Counted from the stretch's first letter, positions 32,152-39,684 are shown. The stretch is 41,783 nt of DNA from DASXMT01 sp036521415 (GCA_036521415.1 DATDHU010000150.1:1-41783), one strand, 5' to 3'. Notes: generated by a model from the letters alone, not told the origin. Made by a program: numbers and translations.

Positions 32152-32361
32152 CTAGCCCGCTGCGGGGCGGACGTCGACGGCCTGCAGGCCCTTGGGGCCC
32201 TCCTGCACGTCGAACTCGACCGCCTGACCTTCTTCAAGGCTGCGGAAGCCGTTCATCTGAATGGCGGAATGATGTACGAAGACATCAGGCCCGCCACTGG
32301 GCTGCGAGATGAACCCGAAGCCCTTCTCGGCGTTGAACCACTTGACTGTTCCGGATGCCAC
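32152..32361 (-). CDS. Cold-shock protein, CspA family
   Basis: A 69-residue single-domain cold-shock protein binding single-stranded nucleic acid. RNP1 is KGFGFISQ at residues 13-20 and RNP2 is DVFVHHSAI at 26-34; it opens VASGTVKWFNAEKGFG. The start is GTG 32361 with AGGAAAGGGG about 9 nt upstream; an ATG within that spacer is out of frame. A candidate -10 (TAGCGT, 32486-32491) would give a leader of about 118 nt, long as in other csp genes. An inverted repeat lies next to the ribosome site. Confidence 0.95.
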   Translation of the reverse strand: MASGTVKWFNAEKGFGFISQPSGGPDVFVHHSAIQMNGFRSLEEGQAVEFDVQEGPKGLQAVDVRPAAG

Positions 32362-32379
32362 GGTGGCATTCCCCTTTCC

Positions 32380-32396
32380 TGCAAACGTTACTTGCA
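32380..32396 (-). promoter_or_regulatory. Inverted repeat beside the csp ribosome site
   Basis: TGCAA-7-TTGCA forms a 5-bp inverted repeat touching the AGGAAAGGGG ribosome site. In RNA it could form a weak hairpin that opens or closes the site with temperature, or it may be a protein-binding site. Function inferred only from position. Confidence 0.3.
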
Positions 32397-32485
32397 GAGA
32401 GGGACCGCCTCGGAGGGCCATGCGATGCCACCCGACTACGAGCAACTCGACGACGCTGAACCTTCTCGGACCTTCTCGGCCAGAA

Positions 32486-32491
32486 ACGCTA
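32486..32491 (-). promoter_or_regulatory. Candidate -10 for the csp gene
   Basis: TAGCGT on the minus strand, the same hexamer used twice elsewhere in the window. It would start a transcript near 32479 and leave a leader of roughly 118 nt. Confidence 0.35.
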
Positions 32492-32593
32492 GCAGCCCCG
32501 GCGCGATCAACTCACAATTCCTGCCGTGTTCACCGAGTGTTCACCGAGGCCGAAGCGGTGCCGTACCCAGCCCACCGTCAGCCAACCGGGCCC

Positions 32594-33988
32594 TCATCGG
32601 CGCCGGACCCTCGTCCCTGCGGCCGAGTCCTCCACCACCCAGCCCAGACCGACCAACTGGTCGCGGAGCTCGTCGGCCCGGGCCCAGTCCCGCGCCGCCC
32701 GGGCCGCGTCCCGCTCGGCGACCATCGCCGCCGACTTGGCGTCGACCTCGTCGTCGCCCCCGCTCGAGAGGGCCAGGCCGAGGGCGCCGCACAGGACAGC
32801 GACGGTCGTGGCCAGCCGGGCCGCCGTCTCGTCGTCGCCACCGTCGGCGGCCCGATTGGCCCGGCGCACCAGCTCGAACAGGCCGGCCAGGGCGCCGGGA
32901 GTGTCGAGATCGTCGTCCATCCGGTCGCAGAAGCGGGCGACGGCATCGGCATCGAGGTCGCGGGCGGATCCCCGCCCCTCGACCACGGGCCCCTCGGCCA
33001 GGGGGTCGACCGGGTGGTACTGGCGGACCATCTCGTCGAGACGGCTCAACCCGGCCTCGGCGTCGGCCACCGTCTCGGGGGTCACCTCGATCGGCGACCG
33101 GTAGTGCGACCGCAGGACCAAGAGCCGGTAGGCGCGGGGATCGCTACGGAGCAACAGGTCGTCGAGCGACGTGAAGTTCCCCAGCGACTTCGACATCTTC
33201 TCCCCGTCGACCATGACCCACCCGTTGTGGACCCAGTGGTGGGCGAAATCGCGGCCGAGGGCCACGGCCTGGGCCCGCTCGTTCTCGTGGTGGGGGAAGG
33301 CGAGGTCCATGCCCCCGCCGTGGACGTCGAAGCCGTCGCCCAGGAGGTCGAGTGACATGACCACGCACTCGGTGTGCCACCCGGGCCGGCCCGGGCCCCA
33401 CGGAGACTCCCACGTGGGCTCGCCCGGCTTGGCCTTCTTCCACAGGACGAAGTCGAGCGGTGACCGTTTCTCCTCCGACGCCTCGACCCGGGCGCCCGAT
33501 CGCAGTGAACCAAGGGCCTGGTGAGCCAGCAGGCCGTAGCCGGGCACCTGGTCCACGGAGAGGTAGACGCCGTCGTCCGTCTCGTAGGCCACGCCGGCCG
33601 ACACCAGCTCCCCGATGACCTCGACCATGTCGGCCACGTAGGCGGTGGCGTGGGGCACCTGGTCGGGGCGCAGGACCCCGAGGGCGTCGATCGCCTGCCA
33701 CCAGATCTCCTCGTAGCGAGCGGTCAGCTCACCGATCGGCACGCGCCGCTCGGCCGCCCTCTCGATCACCTTGTCGTCGATGTCGGTGATGTTGGAGACG
33801 TAGGTGACCTCGAGGCCCCGGAAGACCAGATAGCGGCGGAGCACGTCGAAGACCAGGGCCATCCGGCCGTGGCCGAGGTGGGGGGCGTCGTACACGGTCA
33901 GCCCGCACACGTACATGGACACCTCGCCCGGGGACCGGAGCTTCAGCTCCGTCACCTCGCCGGTGGCAGTGTCGTGAAGGCGCAGCAC
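32594..33988 (-). CDS. cysS: Cysteinyl-tRNA synthetase
   Basis: A 464-residue class I synthetase. It opens VLRLHDTATGEV. The first zinc cysteine is in MYVCGLTVYDAPHLGHGR, which also carries the HIGH motif (HLGH). The later zinc ligands are in WHTECVVMS and the HH of FPHHENERAQA. The KMSKS loop is DGEKMSKSLGN near residue 265. The C-terminal 60 residues hold the anticodon-side helices. GTG 33988 is chosen because family members begin exactly here and TACCGT ends 7 nt upstream. The MshC paralogue is excluded by the full length and C-terminal domain. Divergent from valS. Confidence 0.93.
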   Translation of the reverse strand: MLRLHDTATGEVTELKLRSPGEVSMYVCGLTVYDAPHLGHGRMALVFDVLRRYLVFRGLEVTYVSNITDIDDKVIERAAERRVPIGELTARYEEIWWQAIDALGVLRPDQVPHATAYVADMVEVIGELVSAGVAYETDDGVYLSVDQVPGYGLLAHQALGSLRSGARVEASEEKRSPLDFVLWKKAKPGEPTWESPWGPGRPGWHTECVVMSLDLLGDGFDVHGGGMDLAFPHHENERAQAVALGRDFAHHWVHNGWVMVDGEKMSKSLGNFTSLDDLLLRSDPRAYRLLVLRSHYRSPIEVTPETVADAEAGLSRLDEMVRQYHPVDPLAEGPVVEGRGSARDLDADAVARFCDRMDDDLDTPGALAGLFELVRRANRAADGGDDETAARLATTVAVLCGALGLALSSGGDDEVDAKSAAMVAERDAARAARDWARADELRDQLVGLGWVVEDSAAGTRVRRR

Positions 33989-33994
33989 GCAGGG

Positions 33995-34001
33995 TACGGT
34001 A
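33995..34001. promoter_or_regulatory. Overlapping bidirectional -10 elements for cysS and valS
   Basis: TACGGTA reads TACGGT on plus (33995-34000) and TACCGT on minus (33996-34001). Each fits TANNNT, ending 9 nt before valS ATG 34010 and 7 nt before cysS GTG 33988. Only 21 bp separate the two starts. Confidence 0.5.
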
Positions 34002-34009
34002 ACCCGATC

Positions 34010-36625
34010 ATGAGCGCCGACGCGACATCGCCGCGCCCCCACGGGGGCGGTCCCGCAGGCGTGCCGGACAAGCCCGGGCTCGAGGGCCTCGAGCGGACCT
34101 GGTCCGCTCGCTGGGAGGAAGAGGGCACCTACGCGTTCGACCGGTCAGCTCCTCGGGAACGGGTCTTCTCTATCGACACCCCTCCCCCCACCGTGTCGGG
34201 TTCGCTCCACGTCGGCCACGTGTTCTCCTATACGCACACCGACGCCGTGGCCCGGTACCACCGCATGCGGGGCCAGGCGGTGTTCTACCCGATGGGCTGG
34301 GACGACAACGGGCTGCCCACCGAGCGCCGGGTGCAGAACCACTTCGGTGTTCGTTGCGATCCCGCCCTCCCCTACGACCCCGGTTTCACACCTCCGGACA
34401 AGCCCGGGAAGAACCCCGTCGCCATCTCCCGGCCCAACTTCGTCGCCCTGTGCCACCAGCTGACCGAAGAGGACGAGCGGGTCTTCGAGCACCTGTGGCG
34501 CACACTGGGCCTGTCCGTCGACTGGTCGCACACCTACGCCACCATCTCGGAACACTCGCAGCGGGTCTCCCAGCGCGGCTTTCTCCACCTGCTGGCGCGG
34601 GGGCAGGCGTACCAGCAGACCGCACCGACCCTGTGGGACATCGACTTCCGCACCGCGGTGTCCCAGGCCGAGCTGGAGGATCGAGACCGCCCCGGCGCCT
34701 ACTACCGACTGCGCTTCCCCCGGGCCGGGGGTGAGGCCGGCAGCGTGGACATCGAGACCACCCGGCCCGAGCTGCTCCCCGCCTGTGTCGCCCTGGTGGC
34801 CCACCCCGACGACGATCGGTACCGGGAACTGTTCGGCAGCGAGGTGCTCACCCCCTTGTTCGACGTGCGCGTCCCCGTCGTGCCCCACGAGCTGGCCGAT
34901 CCCGAAAAGGGGTCGGGCATCGCCATGGTCTGCACCTTCGGCGACACGACCGACGTGGTGTGGTGGCGCGAGCTCGGCCTGGCCACCCGCGCCATCGTCG
35001 GGCGCGACGGCCGTCTGGGCCCTGCACCGTGGGGCGAGCCGGGCTGGGAGTCCGACGACCCGGTGGCCGCGGCGCGGTACTACGACGAGGTGGGGGGCCG
35101 CACGGTCAACCAGGCGCAGAAGCGCATCGTCGAGCTCCTCGCCGAGTCCGGCGCCCTCATCGGCGAGCCCACCCCCATCACCCATCCGGTCAAGTACTAC
35201 GAGCGGGGCGAGCGACCGCTCGAGATCGTGTCGTCGCGGCAGTGGTTCGTCCGCACCCTCGACTTGAAGGAGCGGCTGCTGGTCCGGGGCACCGAGCTGA
35301 CCTGGCACCCGCCCTACATGGCCCACCGCTTCGCCTCCTGGGTCGAGGGCCTGACCTCGGATTGGAACATCTCTCGGCAGCGGTTCTTCGGGGTCCCCTT
35401 CCCGGTCTGGTACCCGGTCGACGGCGAGGGGACCGTCGACTTCGGGACACCCCTGGTGGCCGAGGAAGACCGGCTCCCGGTCGACCCGTCCACCGATGCC
35501 CCCGACGGCTACACCGAGGCCCAGCGGGGAGCGCCGGGCGGGTTCGTGGGTGACCCCGACGTCATGGACACCTGGGCCACCTCGTCGCTCACCCCCCAGA
35601 TCGCCGGGGGATGGGGCACCGACCCCCACCTGTTCGACCGGGTCTTCCCCATGGACGTCAGGCCGCAGGGCCACGACATCATCCGGACCTGGCTGTTCTC
35701 GACCGTGGTGCGCTCCGAGCTCGAACACGGCGCCCTCCCCTGGGCCAACGCCGCCATCTCGGGGTGGGTGCTCGACCCGGACCGGAAGAAGATGTCCAAG
35801 TCCAAGGGCAACGTCATCACCCCGCTGCCGCTGCTCGAGCAGCACGGCGCCGACGCCGTGCGCTACTGGGCGGCGAGCGGTCGGCCGGGCACCGACACGG
35901 CCGTCGACGAGGGACAGATGAAGGTGGGCCGCCGCCTGGCCATCAAGGTGCTCAACGCCTCGAGGTTCGCCCTCGGCCGCCTCGTCGGCGACGACGGTGC
36001 GGTGACCGCACCGGGACTCCCCGCCATCACCGCACCCCTCGACCGGGCCATGCTGTCCCGGCTGTCCGGCGTGGTCGCCGAGGCCACCGCCGCCTTCGAG
36101 AGCTACGACTACGCCCGGGCGCTGGAGCGGACCGAGGCCTTCTTCTGGTCCTTCTGCGACGACTACCTGGAGCTGGTGAAGACGCGGTCCTACGGGGACC
36201 CGGCCCAGCCCGGACCGGCATCGGCCCGGAGCGCGCTGGCCCTGGCCCTGTCCGTTCAGCTGCGGCTTCTCGCCCCGTTCCTGCCCTTCGTCACCGAAGA
36301 AGTGTGGTCGTGGTGGCAGCAGGGCTCGGTCCACCGCGCCGGCTGGCCCGAACCGACCGAGCTCGGCCAGCCCGGCGCCGGTGTCGACCCCGCCGTACTC
36401 GAGATCGTCTCCGAGGTGCTGGGCCAGGTCCGGAGGGCCAAGACCGGGGCCAAGCGGTCGATGCGGGCACCCGTGGCCGTCCTGACCGTCACCGACAGCC
36501 CCGATCGGCTGGCCGCACTCTCATTGGCCGAGGACGACCTGCGCGACGCCGGCGGGGTGATCGAGCTGGTCACGAGGGCGGGCAGCGAGCCGGCCGTCGA
36601 CGTCGTCCTGGCCGAGGACGGCTGA
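34010..36625 (+). CDS. valS: Valyl-tRNA synthetase, archaeal/rickettsial type
   Basis: An 871-residue class I synthetase. The HIGH motif is in TVSGSLHVGHVFSYTHTDAV near residues 63-82. GWDDNGLPTERRVQNHFGVRC is shortened here as a family marker near 104-124. The editing domain follows, then KKMSKSKGN near 595 and an anticodon-binding domain. It ends without the long C-terminal coiled coil of typical bacterial ValRS. The GLPTERRVQN stretch marks the archaeal/rickettsial subgroup. ATG 34010 is the first conventional start matching family length. Divergent from cysS with a 21-bp gap, and convergent with a tetR gene. Confidence 0.93.
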   Translation: MSADATSPRPHGGGPAGVPDKPGLEGLERTWSARWEEEGTYAFDRSAPRERVFSIDTPPPTVSGSLHVGHVFSYTHTDAVARYHRMRGQAVFYPMGWDDNGLPTERRVQNHFGVRCDPALPYDPGFTPPDKPGKNPVAISRPNFVALCHQLTEEDERVFEHLWRTLGLSVDWSHTYATISEHSQRVSQRGFLHLLARGQAYQQTAPTLWDIDFRTAVSQAELEDRDRPGAYYRLRFPRAGGEAGSVDIETTRPELLPACVALVAHPDDDRYRELFGSEVLTPLFDVRVPVVPHELADPEKGSGIAMVCTFGDTTDVVWWRELGLATRAIVGRDGRLGPAPWGEPGWESDDPVAAARYYDEVGGRTVNQAQKRIVELLAESGALIGEPTPITHPVKYYERGERPLEIVSSRQWFVRTLDLKERLLVRGTELTWHPPYMAHRFASWVEGLTSDWNISRQRFFGVPFPVWYPVDGEGTVDFGTPLVAEEDRLPVDPSTDAPDGYTEAQRGAPGGFVGDPDVMDTWATSSLTPQIAGGWGTDPHLFDRVFPMDVRPQGHDIIRTWLFSTVVRSELEHGALPWANAAISGWVLDPDRKKMSKSKGNVITPLPLLEQHGADAVRYWAASGRPGTDTAVDEGQMKVGRRLAIKVLNASRFALGRLVGDDGAVTAPGLPAITAPLDRAMLSRLSGVVAEATAAFESYDYARALERTEAFFWSFCDDYLELVKTRSYGDPAQPGPASARSALALALSVQLRLLAPFLPFVTEEVWSWWQQGSVHRAGWPEPTELGQPGAGVDPAVLEIVSEVLGQVRRAKTGAKRSMRAPVAVLTVTDSPDRLAALSLAEDDLRDAGGVIELVTRAGSEPAVDVVLAEDG

Positions 36626-36676
36626 GCGAGCACCCGCTGACGGCCGGGAAGACCGGGGCCTACGGCCAGCGTTCGC

Positions 36677-36790
36677 AGCCCGCTGTCTAAGCGTCTGGTC
36701 GTAGCCCGCTGTCTAAGCGTCGTGGTCGTAGCCCGCTCTCTATACGTCGTGGTCGTAGCCCACTGTCTATACGTCGTGGTCGTAGCCCAC
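36677..36790. repeat. 27-bp tandem repeat covering the tetR stop codon
   Basis: Units begin at 36677 (26 bp), 36703, 36730 and 36757 (27 bp each), plus the partial unit at 36784. The core is AGCCCGCTGTCTAAGCGTCG. On the minus strand each unit encodes (V/A)GYDHD(V/A)-stop, so the tetR terminus and stop are copied four times downstream. There are no unique spacers, so it is not a CRISPR. Confidence 0.92.
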
Positions 36791-37429
36791 CATGCGCATG
36801 GCCATGGCAACGAAGTAGCGCTCGAGCTCGTCGACGTGCATGGGCCCCTCCTCGTGGAGCCACTGGCTGCTGTGGATGCACATGTCCAAGATGGTGGCTG
36901 CCGTCACCGTGAACGAGCTCGACCCGGGCCGCCCCCAGACGTCGAACACGCCGGCACGGGCCCCCTCTTTCAACACGGCCACCGTCCGGTCGCGGAGGCG
37001 GCGGCGGATGGCCAGCACCTCGTCGAGCTCCGGGCCGGACAGATGGCGATATTCACGGTTCGCCACTTGGGCGCCGCGCTTCGCTCCGACGTGGGTGCGG
37101 ACATAGACCCCGACGATGGCGGTCAGCCTCGCCACCGGATCGCCGCCCAATGGGGCCAGTGCGGCGATCACCTCCTCCTCCAGTCGGGCATGCCGGTCCC
37201 GCACCAGCACGTAGAGCAGCTCGTCCTTCGAGGTGAAGTGGTTGTACATCGCCCCCGGGCTGAGGCCGCAGGCGTTGGTGATCTCCCGGACGGTCGTGGC
37301 CGGTGCCCCTTGGGAATAGAAGAGCGTATCGGCCGCCCTCAGGAGGCGCCGTGCCGGCTCCGAGAGCACCCGGGTGGTCCGATCGGCGCCCTTCGATGCG
37401 GGTTCGTCAACTGCGGTCGTATCCCTCAT
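36767..37429 (-). CDS. TetR-family transcriptional regulator
   Basis: A 220-residue TetR regulator. The helix-turn-helix is near residues 25-70 (ARRLLRAADTLFYSQGAPAT, then EITNACGLSPGAMYNHFTSK). The C-terminal half resembles the fatty-acid-type TetR_C domains (FVAMAMRMVGYDHDV at the end). AGGA about 9 nt upstream supports ATG 37429. It lies 85 bp after the nitroreductase on the same strand. The stop TAG is inside the 27-bp tandem repeat. A small palindrome upstream (37475-37485) may be its own operator. Confidence 0.88.
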   Translation of the reverse strand: MRDTTAVDEPASKGADRTTRVLSEPARRLLRAADTLFYSQGAPATTVREITNACGLSPGAMYNHFTSKDELLYVLVRDRHARLEEEVIAALAPLGGDPVARLTAIVGVYVRTHVGAKRGAQVANREYRHLSGPELDEVLAIRRRLRDRTVAVLKEGARAGVFDVWGRPGSSSFTVTAATILDMCIHSSQWLHEEGPMHVDELERYFVAMAMRMVGYDHDV

Positions 37430-37474
37430 GCCAACATCCTGCTTTGCCCCGTTTGCCCCCCAGCTCGCATAGTT

Positions 37475-37485
37475 GACCATAGGTC
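37475..37485. promoter_or_regulatory. Small palindrome upstream of tetR
   Basis: GACCATAGGTC has perfect 4-bp arms (GACC/GGTC) around a 3-bp centre. It lies 46 bp upstream of the tetR start, inside the nitroreductase-tetR gap. Autoregulation is a guess from position. Confidence 0.25.
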
Positions 37486-37514
37486 TGGCGGACGGATCTC
37501 GTCGGACCGCCCGC

Positions 37515-38156
37515 CTACCAGTGCTCCCAATGGACGATCTCGGCCAGCGGCCTGCGAGTGGCGGGATGGAATTCGGTGCCCTTGGTGTAGGCGATCGGGA
37601 AGAGCCCTCCTTGCGTGTAGGCCTCATAGGGGATCCCCAGCAATTCGGCCGCCTCTCGTTCGTGGCGGAGGTGCACCGTGGTCCACCCGGCCCCGAGCCC
37701 GCGCGTTCGCAAGGCAAGGAAGAGGTTCCAGACAGCCGGGAAGAGTGATCCCCACAGGGCCGCCTGGGTGGCCACCGGCGCATCGTCCACCCGACCCAGG
37801 TGGCAGGGCACCAGCAGGACAGGGGCCTCTTGCATGTGTGTGGAGAGAAACCCGGCCGACGAACTCACTGCGTCCGCCCGCAGCGCTCGGACATCCTGGT
37901 CGTCGAGCTCGGGGAAGGGAAGGCGGCGGTACTCCCCCTCGTCGGAACGGTAGAGATCGGCCAGGGCCCGCTTGGTGCCGGGGTCGGTCACGAACACCCA
38001 ATGCCACTCCTGGCGATTCGAGGCCGTGGGCGCCTGTACGGCCATCGACAGGCACTCTTCGATGACCGATCGCTCCACCGGTTTGTCGAAGTCCAGGCGC
38101 TTACGCACCGCCCGAGTGGTCGTGAGCAGTTCTTCGGTCGTCAGGTCTACGCGCAC
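37515..38156 (-). CDS. Nitroreductase family FMN-dependent oxidoreductase
   Basis: A 213-residue protein of the nitroreductase fold. FMN-binding motifs are TTRAVRKRLDF near residues 13-23, QAPTASNRQEWHW near 41-53 and GLGAGWTTVHLRHE near 152-165. It probably uses NAD(P)H to reduce quinones, nitro or other electrophiles. GTG 38156 is preceded by TAGTCT ending 6 nt upstream. That hexamer begins with the TAG stop of the flavodoxin gene, so the two genes touch. A redox pair with the flavodoxin is likely (inference). Confidence 0.88.
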   Translation of the reverse strand: MRVDLTTEELLTTTRAVRKRLDFDKPVERSVIEECLSMAVQAPTASNRQEWHWVFVTDPGTKRALADLYRSDEGEYRRLPFPELDDQDVRALRADAVSSSAGFLSTHMQEAPVLLVPCHLGRVDDAPVATQAALWGSLFPAVWNLFLALRTRGLGAGWTTVHLRHEREAAELLGIPYEAYTQGGLFPIAYTKGTEFHPATRRPLAEIVHWEHW

Positions 38157-38162
38157 AGACAG

Positions 38163-38168
38163 AGACTA
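38163..38168 (-). promoter_or_regulatory. Candidate -10 for leaderless nitroreductase mRNA
   Basis: TAGTCT ends 6 nt before GTG 38156. Its first three bases are the TAG stop codon of the upstream flavodoxin-like gene. Confidence 0.4.
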
Positions 38169-38624
38169 TGGACCGAGCGACAGGCCGGCGGCGAGCGCGG
38201 CGCCCAGTTCCCGGCAGTCGGCCAGGGCGACCCGGTCGACCGGGCCGGTGACGATGACGTACTCCTGTGCTCGCCGCCAGGCCAACCCGGTGGTGATCAC
38301 GTCGATGGCCCGCACGGCTCCCGTGGCGTCGTTGTCCCCGTGCAGGTAGGCCCCGAATGGCCTGCCCGCGGTGGCTTCCAGACACGGGTAGTAGATCTGG
38401 TCGAAGAAGTACTTGAGCGCGCCGGAGACATACCCGAGGTTCACCGGAGTACCCAAGAGGAAACCGTCGGCCTCCAGCACGTCGCCCACCGTGGCCGCGA
38501 GCGCCGGCCGCACCACCACGTCCACACCCTCGATGGCGGGATCGTTGGCGCCCGCCACCGCCTCCAAGAACATGGTGTGCATGGCCGGTGAGGGCGTGTG
38601 GTGCACCACGAGCAATCGGGGCAT
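38166..38624 (-). CDS. Flavodoxin-like/NADPH-dependent FMN reductase family protein
   Basis: A 152-residue flavodoxin fold protein. The phosphate loop is VVHHTPSPAMHTMFLEA at residues 6-22. The WrbA-like stretch LLGTPVNLGYVSGALKYFFD near 56-75 contacts the isoalloxazine. It is a flavoprotein of unknown partner; the adjacent nitroreductase suggests a redox role. ATG 38624 is preceded by TATCGT ending 6 nt upstream. It is divergent from DUF2277. Confidence 0.85.
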   Translation of the reverse strand: MPRLLVVHHTPSPAMHTMFLEAVAGANDPAIEGVDVVVRPALAATVGDVLEADGFLLGTPVNLGYVSGALKYFFDQIYYPCLEATAGRPFGAYLHGDNDATGAVRAIDVITTGLAWRRAQEYVIVTGPVDRVALADCRELGAALAAGLSLGP

Positions 38625-38630
38625 CACGCA

Positions 38631-38636
38631 ACGATA
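38631..38636 (-). promoter_or_regulatory. Candidate -10 for leaderless flavodoxin mRNA
   Basis: TATCGT on the minus strand ends 6 nt before ATG 38624 and fits TANNNT. It probably drives the flavodoxin, nitroreductase and tetR genes together. Confidence 0.5.
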
Positions 38637-38777
38637 GCGACGACCCAAAGGCGAAGGCGGCTGCGGTGACGTCGGCGGCGCTGCCACCGAGCACCTCGAA
38701 CCGGAGCAGCGGGAGGAACGGAGAGCCAACGTGGGGCACAGCCTGGCGGGTGGTGGCAGGGTCGAGCCCGATCGCCG

Positions 38778-38783
38778 TAACCT
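38778..38783 (+). promoter_or_regulatory. Candidate -10 for leaderless DUF2277 mRNA
   Basis: TAACCT ends 7 nt before ATG 38791 and fits TANNNT. It supports ATG 38791 over the longer open frame starting at 38731. Confidence 0.5.
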
Positions 38784-38790
38784 CGACGAC

Positions 38791-39045
38791 ATGTGTCGCA
38801 ACATCACAACCCTTCGTGGCCTCGAGCCGGTGGCCACCCCCGAGGAGATCGAGGCGGCCGCCCGCCAGTACGTCCGGAAGGTCGGCGGGGTCCAGTCGCC
38901 CTCGTCGCGAACCGAACAAGCCGTCGAGCGAGCGGTCCGCCAGGTCCAAGAGGCAACGGCGGAGCTCTTGGCCGCGCTGCCGCCCCGACGGCAGCCCCCA
39001 CCCACGCTGCCGCCCTTGCGCCGCCTGGCTCCCCACCGGTCCTGA
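38791..39045 (+). CDS. DUF2277 family small protein
   Basis: An 84-residue protein. It opens MCRNITTLRGLEPVATPEEI, the hallmark of DUF2277, and continues ARQYVRKVGGVQSPS. The C-terminal 20 residues are Pro/Arg-rich. The family is widespread in actinobacteria; its function is unknown. The N-terminal cysteine and basic residues hint at nucleic-acid or cofactor binding, unproven. ATG 38791 is fixed by homology and by the -10-like TAACCT 7 nt upstream. Confidence 0.88.
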   Translation: MCRNITTLRGLEPVATPEEIEAAARQYVRKVGGVQSPSSRTEQAVERAVRQVQEATAELLAALPPRRQPPPTLPPLRRLAPHRS

Positions 39046-39208
39046 CCCCGCCCGCAAGGTCGGCGGCCAGGAAGGGCACGGAGTCCGGAGTGCATCGCGG
39101 TCCACGTCTCCGGTGACCGTACGGCTGTGCCCCCATCGCGGTGTACGGTCGGAGTGGCTCACCGAGGGCCCGAGCGTTCCCGCTTCCGGGGACAGGATCG
39201 AAGGTCCC

Positions 39209-39415
39209 ATGGTGGGACGCCAGACAACAGCCCAGCCGGCGGCGAGCGACGCAGGCTCTGATCGATCAACATCCGACCGACCAGTCGAGAACGCCGCTCG
39301 ACAGTGTGGCCGGTGCCGGGAGTTCTTCCCTGCCGATGCAGCCGCCGATCCGACCCTTCAGGCTGCATGGTGGCTTTGCCCACCCTGCCGCAGGAAATTC
39401 TTCGGTACGCCATGA
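39209..39415 (+). CDS. Small zinc-ribbon protein, unrecognised
   Basis: A 68-residue ORF. The first 30 residues are polar and likely disordered. Then follow CGRCREFF and WLCPPCRRKFFG, two CxxC knuckles separated by 20 residues, the layout of a zinc ribbon. I do not recognise the family. GAAGG lies 4 nt before ATG 39209. TACGGT (39144-39149) could be a -10 giving a leader of about 55 nt. The TGA overlaps the ATG of the next ORF (ATGA), supporting both as real, coupled genes. Confidence 0.6.
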   Translation: MVGRQTTAQPAASDAGSDRSTSDRPVENAARQCGRCREFFPADAAADPTLQAAWWLCPPCRRKFFGTP

Positions 39416-39684
39416 CCCCCACGGAGCCGGTCACAGGTATGGAGCTCCTCATGGAGGTCGCCGGTGTGCTCGAGGCGGCCGCTGGAGCGTGCGACGACAA
39501 AGCCGACGCTGATCGCATTGCCCACCTGGCCGGCCGGGTCCGCACCTATCTGGCTTCGAGCCGACCGACCACCCCTCTCGGCATGCCGCGCATCGCCTCG
39601 GCGCCCAGCCGGCTCGCTGACGAGATGGTGGTCCATCGGACCACCACGGCCCAGACATCGCACATTCGCATCGTGTCCGACTGA
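39412..39684 (+). CDS. Hypothetical 90-residue protein coupled to the zinc-ribbon gene
   Basis: A 90-residue ORF of unknown function. Residues 8-50 are predicted as two helices (TGMELLMEVAGVLEAAAGAC, then ADRIAHLAGRVRTYLAS). The tail is Thr/Ser/Arg-rich, with no TM or signal peptide. ATG 39412 overlaps the zinc-ribbon stop by ATGA. Codon use is like the neighbours, which argues for a real gene. Alternatively it could be a chance frame. Confidence 0.5.
   Translation: MTPTEPVTGMELLMEVAGVLEAAAGACDDKADADRIAHLAGRVRTYLASSRPTTPLGMPRIASAPSRLADEMVVHRTTTAQTSHIRIVSD

Noticed and set aside
36677..36790. Repeat array as a CRISPR
   Set aside because: Units are directly adjacent with no unique spacers, and no cas genes are present in the window.
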